Shown here piece after piece: positions 61,349 to 64,000 of a stretch of DNA of 64,000 nt. The DNA comes from Catellatospora sp. KI3 (GTDB lineage Bacteria > Actinomycetota > Actinomycetes > Mycobacteriales > Micromonosporaceae), in contig NZ_JASAMB010000030.1 in the NCBI RefSeq assembly GCF_029948125.1, positions 1 to 64,000 of the forward strand, in the 5' to 3' direction. Positions within the stretch are counted from its first letter, which is position 1. Every line of letters begins with the position of its first letter. The notes beneath the pieces were generated by a model that worked only from the letters and a program-made list of their open reading frames with translations, did no database searches and was not told the origin of the DNA. A program made the position numbers and the translations under genes.

Positions 61349-61549
61349 TCAGGCCATGGCGTGCACCGCGGGACCGCGGTGCGGGGCGACGCTCGACCCG
61401 TCGGGGAGCAGCTCGCCGGTGTCCTCGAAGACGATGACGCCGTTGCAGAGCAGGCTCCAGCCCTGCTCCGGGAACGAGGCCACTACCTTGGCGGCGTCGT
61501 GGTCGATGGCGTCCGCGGACGGACACTGCGGTTGGTGCTGGCACAACAT
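61349..61549 (-). CDS. DUF5999 family protein
   Basis: A 66-residue protein, MLCQHQPQCPSADAIDHDAA to LLPDGSSVAPHRGPAVHAMA. The N-terminal CQHQPxCPSAD and the GWSLLCNGVIVFEDTGELLP run are typical of the short DUF5999 proteins of actinobacteria. Three Cys and several His suggest metal binding. I start it at the ATG preceding CQHQP; upstream sequence does not look coding. Function unknown. Confidence 0.82.
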   Translation of the reverse strand: MLCQHQPQCPSADAIDHDAAKVVASFPEQGWSLLCNGVIVFEDTGELLPDGSSVAPHRGPAVHAMA

Positions 61550-61633
61550 CTCGGGGTTCTCCGCGATTCGGTTAGGGGTGAGGGCGTGGTTGCTCGGTCT
61601 GAGCTGAACCGGCGCCGGTGTGCGGTCGATCAC

Positions 61634-61729
61634 ATGAACAGTGACGCACGCTACCAAGCCGAACGAGCCTTTTACGAGCAGGTGACGCTGGGCGTTTTCA
61701 TTTATCAGCCGTTCGGACGAGACGAATGA
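61634..61729 (+). CDS. 31-codon ORF coupled to the pabB-like gene
   Basis: A short frame, MNSDARYQAERAFYEQVTLG then VFIYQPFGRDE, ends in TGA overlapping the next gene's ATG. Its aromatic, non-random composition and coupling suggest it may be translated. It is more AT-rich at third positions than neighbouring genes and has no clear ribosome site. It could act as a leader peptide. Confidence 0.4.
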   Translation: MNSDARYQAERAFYEQVTLGVFIYQPFGRDE

Positions 61730-62937
61730 AGCCGGTCGGCCTATACCCCACCCATGGTCTGGCCAGGGACATCCCCGGCATTCCGGCCGCGTGTCGTGAC
61801 CAGGCGTGGGAACGCTCCCGGTTCGAGTGGCGGGTCGGCGACCCCGGCGATCCGGCCGCCCTTGTCGAAGCTTTTCTGTCCCGTCATAACCTTATTGTGA
61901 ATGATCTGTCCGGTAGGTGTTCTTCGGAAGTGCCCGATCCGGAACACGACATCTGCGGAGCGGCACTGTTCGTCTCCGCCGCGGGCGGTGCGGTGATGGC
62001 GGGCGGCGCCCTGGGCGCGCCCAGCCCCGTTCCCGCGGTCCCGGATGTGGTCGCGGTCGTTTACGAGCACTCCGCCACCGTACGCCCGTCTGGCGAACCG
62101 GACGCCCCGTCCGGGCAAACGGACGGCGACTGGCGATTGGGCGCTTGGCGGCCCTCCTGGACCCCCGCAGACCATGCCGCAGCGGTGGAGCAGGTGCGTA
62201 CGTCGATCGCCCGCGGTGACGTATACCAGGTCAACGTGGTCGGCCATGCCGCCGCCGCGTACGCGGGCGACCCGCTCCCGGCGCTGCGCCGGCTCACCCG
62301 CCTGGCCGGTGCCCGCTACGCCGGGATCCTGCGCGGCGAGGGCTGGGCCATCGGCTGCGGCTCGCCCGAGACCCTGCTGCGGGTACGCGGCGGCGAGGCG
62401 CTGACCCGCCCCATCAAGGGCACCGGCCCCGCCACCGAGGCCGGGCGGGCCGCGCTGCTCGCCTCGCCCAAGGAGCGCGCCGAACACGTCATGATCGTCG
62501 ACCTGATGCGCAACGACCTCGCCCACGTCGCCGCCACCGGCTCCGTACGGGTGCCGCGGCTGTTCGCGCTGCGCCCCTGGGTGGACCTGTGGCAGGCTGA
62601 GTCCGACGTGACCGCGCGGCTGCGACCCGGCACCGGGCTCGCCGAGCTCCTGCGCGCCGTGTGCCCCGGCGGCTCGGTCACCGGAGCGCCGAAGCTCGCC
62701 GCGCTGGCCGAGATCGCCCGGCTGGAGCCCGTCGGCCGGGGCGTGAGCATGGGCGCGCTGGGGTGGATCGGCCCCGACCGCGTCGACCTGGGCCTGACGA
62801 TCCGCACCGCCGCCGCCGACGAGGGCCTGGTCCACGTCTGGGCGGGCGGCGGCATCACCATCGACTCCGACCCGGCCGCCGAGGTGGCCGAAGCCGCCGC
62901 CAAGGCCGCCCCGGTCCGCGCCGCCCTCCGCGGCTGA
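61726..62937 (+). CDS. pabB: Chorismate-binding enzyme, PabB-like
   Basis: A 403-residue aminodeoxychorismate synthase component I type protein. It has SIARGDVYQVNVVGHAAAAY, SPETLLRV, the active-site PIKGTGPA, MIVDLMRNDLAHVA, CPGGSVTGAPKLAALAEI and VWAGGGITIDSDPAAEVAEA. With a glutamine amidotransferase it would make 4-amino-4-deoxychorismate for folate; no partner is in view. The first 100 residues are poorly conserved. The ATG overlaps the short upstream frame. Confidence 0.88.
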   Translation: MKPVGLYPTHGLARDIPGIPAACRDQAWERSRFEWRVGDPGDPAALVEAFLSRHNLIVNDLSGRCSSEVPDPEHDICGAALFVSAAGGAVMAGGALGAPSPVPAVPDVVAVVYEHSATVRPSGEPDAPSGQTDGDWRLGAWRPSWTPADHAAAVEQVRTSIARGDVYQVNVVGHAAAAYAGDPLPALRRLTRLAGARYAGILRGEGWAIGCGSPETLLRVRGGEALTRPIKGTGPATEAGRAALLASPKERAEHVMIVDLMRNDLAHVAATGSVRVPRLFALRPWVDLWQAESDVTARLRPGTGLAELLRAVCPGGSVTGAPKLAALAEIARLEPVGRGVSMGALGWIGPDRVDLGLTIRTAAADEGLVHVWAGGGITIDSDPAAEVAEAAAKAAPVRAALRG

Positions 62938-62945
62938 CCCAAGCC

Positions 62946-62989
62946 GCACCCGCGCGGGTGCTCCCCGCGCGCCGCACCCGCGCGGGTGC
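62946..62989. terminator. Duplicated terminator-like palindromes after pabB
   Basis: GCACCCGCGCGGGTGC occurs at 62946-62961 and 62974-62989, each self-complementary, 28 bp apart. It starts 9 bases after the pabB stop. It is likely to terminate transcription; the duplication is direct. Confidence 0.65.
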
Positions 62990-63054
62990 TCCTGCGCGGC
63001 GCTCGTGCGGCCGAGTCGCCGCAGGGCAGGTCCGCCGGACACGACCCGTCTTGT

Positions 63055-63119
63055 ATCGACGCTGGCCTATTACGTCGACTTCGATCTTGATTGAGTCGAT
63101 GTAATAGGCCAGCGTCTAT
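63055..63119. repeat. Palindromic repeat B, complete intergenic copy
   Basis: Arms of 26 bp at 63055-63080 and 63094-63119 pair with two mismatches (ATCGACGCTGGCCTATTAC with its complement). The outer 17 bases match the copy inside the DUF5947 gene. The inner stem and loop differ between copies. Confidence 0.9.
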
Positions 63120-63172
63120 GACGGGCGGGCCGGGTCGCCCGCCCGGCGGGCCGCTCCGCCCTCGGCTTTCCG

Positions 63173-63232
63173 GCAGTTTCGGGGAAACTGCGCGAATGGG
63201 GGCGCCTTTTCCGGCAGTTTCCCCGAAACTGC
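63173..63232. repeat. Palindromic repeat C, copy 3
   Basis: GCAGTTTCGGGGAAACTGC (63173-63191) and GCAGTTTCCCCGAAACTGC (63214-63232) are exact reverse complements, 22 bases apart. It is the cleanest copy of the family in the window. Confidence 0.9.
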
Positions 63233-63396
63233 ACGGATCAGCGCCAGGCCCTGCTGACCGCGAGTCGCGAGCGCACCCCTACACCCAGGCGCGTGATCGG
63301 TGGCCGCGGTCCGAATGTGCCGGTAGAGCCGGCCGTCTGACCGCAAACGCTGATCATGTGGCTGAGCGTAGGGGTGTGTGCTGGGGCGGGAACGGC

Positions 63397-63432
63397 GGAG
63401 GCCCGGCCCGCGTGGTGGCGGGCCGGGCCTCC
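63397..63432. terminator. Hairpin after the VWA gene
   Basis: GGAGGCCCGGCCCGC (63397-63411) and GCGGGCCGGGCCTCC (63418-63432) form a perfect 15-bp stem with a 6-base loop, 20 bases past the stop of the minus-strand VWA gene. It is a probable terminator. Confidence 0.75.
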
Positions 63433-63452
63433 GGCTGTCGGGGCGGGGCGGG

Positions 63453-64000
63453 TCAGTTCGCCTCGAAGATGGCGCTCATGAGCACCTTGCCGATGTCGTA
63501 CGACCGCTCGGAGCTGTAGGTGTTCACCCCGGTCGCGGAGCTGATCTTGGCGAGGGCGGAGCTGTTCTCCGGCTTGCCCAGCGCGATCGTCACGACCTTC
63601 ACCGGGCGGCTGGCGTCGGCTCCCTTGATCTTCGCGGTGAGCTCCTCCAGCTTCAGGCCCTGCAGCTGGTCGTCGTCGGCGCCGTCGGACAGCAGCACGA
63701 TCATGTTGGTCGCGTCGGGCACGTACTTCTTCTGCATGGTCTGGTACGCGGCCCAGACCGTGTCGTACATGCCCGTGTTGCCGCCCGGCTCCAGCTCCTT
63801 GAGCTCGGCGACCAGCGTGTCGCGCCGGGACGCGGTCTGGCCGTCGGCCTCGAGGTCGTCGTCGAGCTTGCCGACCGGCACCACCTCGCGGTACGCCTTG
63901 CTGCCCGACTGCTGCGAGGAGAAGACCCACAGGCCGACCTGCGCGTCGTCGCCGAACAGCTCGATCGCCGCGCCCGCGCCGGCCTTGGTCAGGTCCAGCT
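63453..64000 (-). CDS. von Willebrand factor A domain protein, 5' end beyond the window
   Basis: The visible C-terminal 181 residues carry a VWA fold: AQVGLWVFSSQQSGSKAYRE, GNTGMYDTVWAAYQTM (the MIDAS Thr region) and NMIVLLSDGADDDQLQGLKL. The gene runs off the right edge, so the N-terminus is not seen. Related actinobacterial proteins combine a substrate-binding-like domain with VWA and are exported, but that cannot be checked here. Confidence 0.85.
   Translation of the reverse strand, partial: LDLTKAGAGAAIELFGDDAQVGLWVFSSQQSGSKAYREVVPVGKLDDDLEADGQTASRRDTLVAELKELEPGGNTGMYDTVWAAYQTMQKKYVPDATNMIVLLSDGADDDQLQGLKLEELTAKIKGADASRPVKVVTIALGKPENSSALAKISSATGVNTYSSERSYDIGKVLMSAIFEAN

Larger units (their letters stand above)
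62938..63452. other. Gene-free repeat-rich region after pabB
   Basis: No gene is supported in 515 bases. It holds the duplicated GCACCCGCGCGGGTGC palindromes, a complete repeat B, a repeat C pair and, near the right end, the VWA gene terminator. The clustering of B and C elements here suggests a tolerated landing area. Confidence 0.7.

Overview
The window is chromosomal DNA of a very GC-rich actinobacterium. Codon use, GTG and leaderless starts, TAGGCT-like -10 boxes, secreted GH48/GH76 enzymes and GGAAGGG..CCCTTCC palindromes point to Micromonosporaceae (inferred, not proven). No rRNA, tRNA, CRISPR array, transposase or prophage was found.

Layout. 1-4.1 kb: SDR enzyme, WYL regulator, small alpha/beta hydrolase and a tail-anchored TPR protein. 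4.3-5.5 kb: secreted SGNH hydrolase with a CBM2. 5.7-11.5 kb: the conserved actinobacterial block pgsA-like / DUF881 / small basic protein / DUF881 / gcvH / garA / MerR / DUF151 nuclease / MerR. Its usual last member, gcvP, lies about 47 kb away at 58.4 kb behind a glycine riboswitch. 11.5-14.8 kb: SDR, an AhpD-like operon with a divergent TetR gene and twin operators, and a SanA/YdcF-like protein.

14.9-26.2 kb is one tightly overlapped 15-gene operon for a group 1h (high-affinity, atmospheric-H2 type) [NiFe]-hydrogenase. It holds two SIS-fold proteins, a HypC-like protein, the small and large subunits, a NifU-like protein, DUF5947, DUF6084, an unknown 475-residue protein, the maturation protease, a 35-residue membrane peptide and HypA, C, D, E. 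HypF is on the other strand at 29.6-31.9 kb; HypB was not seen. Two adjacent genes of this operon each carry an in-frame copy of a different palindromic repeat that is otherwise intergenic here.

26.2-33.7 kb: a hypothetical protein, a methyltransferase, GH76 mannanase, hypF, a 15-bp tandem repeat, a frameshifted two-domain VOC gene and an alpha/beta hydrolase. 33.8-39.7 kb: a CarH/LitR-type B12 regulator divergent from a photolyase, then a GNAT / N-acylamino-acid racemase / N-acyl-D-amino-acid deacylase operon. 40-49.5 kb: GH48 cellobiohydrolase with CBM2, serine hydrolase, Hsp20 behind a HAIR operator, VOC protein, GH36 alpha-galactosidase, GNAT and DUF72. 49.6-58 kb: small membrane protein, two RlaP/YcgL-like nucleotidyltransferases flanking a beta-propeller lipoprotein, aldo/keto reductase, DUF6289-like secreted peptide, zinc-ribbon protein, Nudix, quinone reductase and a membrane protein. 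58.2-64 kb: glycine riboswitch and gcvP, DUF5999 protein, pabB-like gene and a VWA protein cut by the window edge.

The most unusual content is the set of palindromic repeat families: A (five copies), B (three), C (three pairs) and further long perfect inverted repeats. They sit mainly just after stop codons but have also entered hydrogenase genes in frame.
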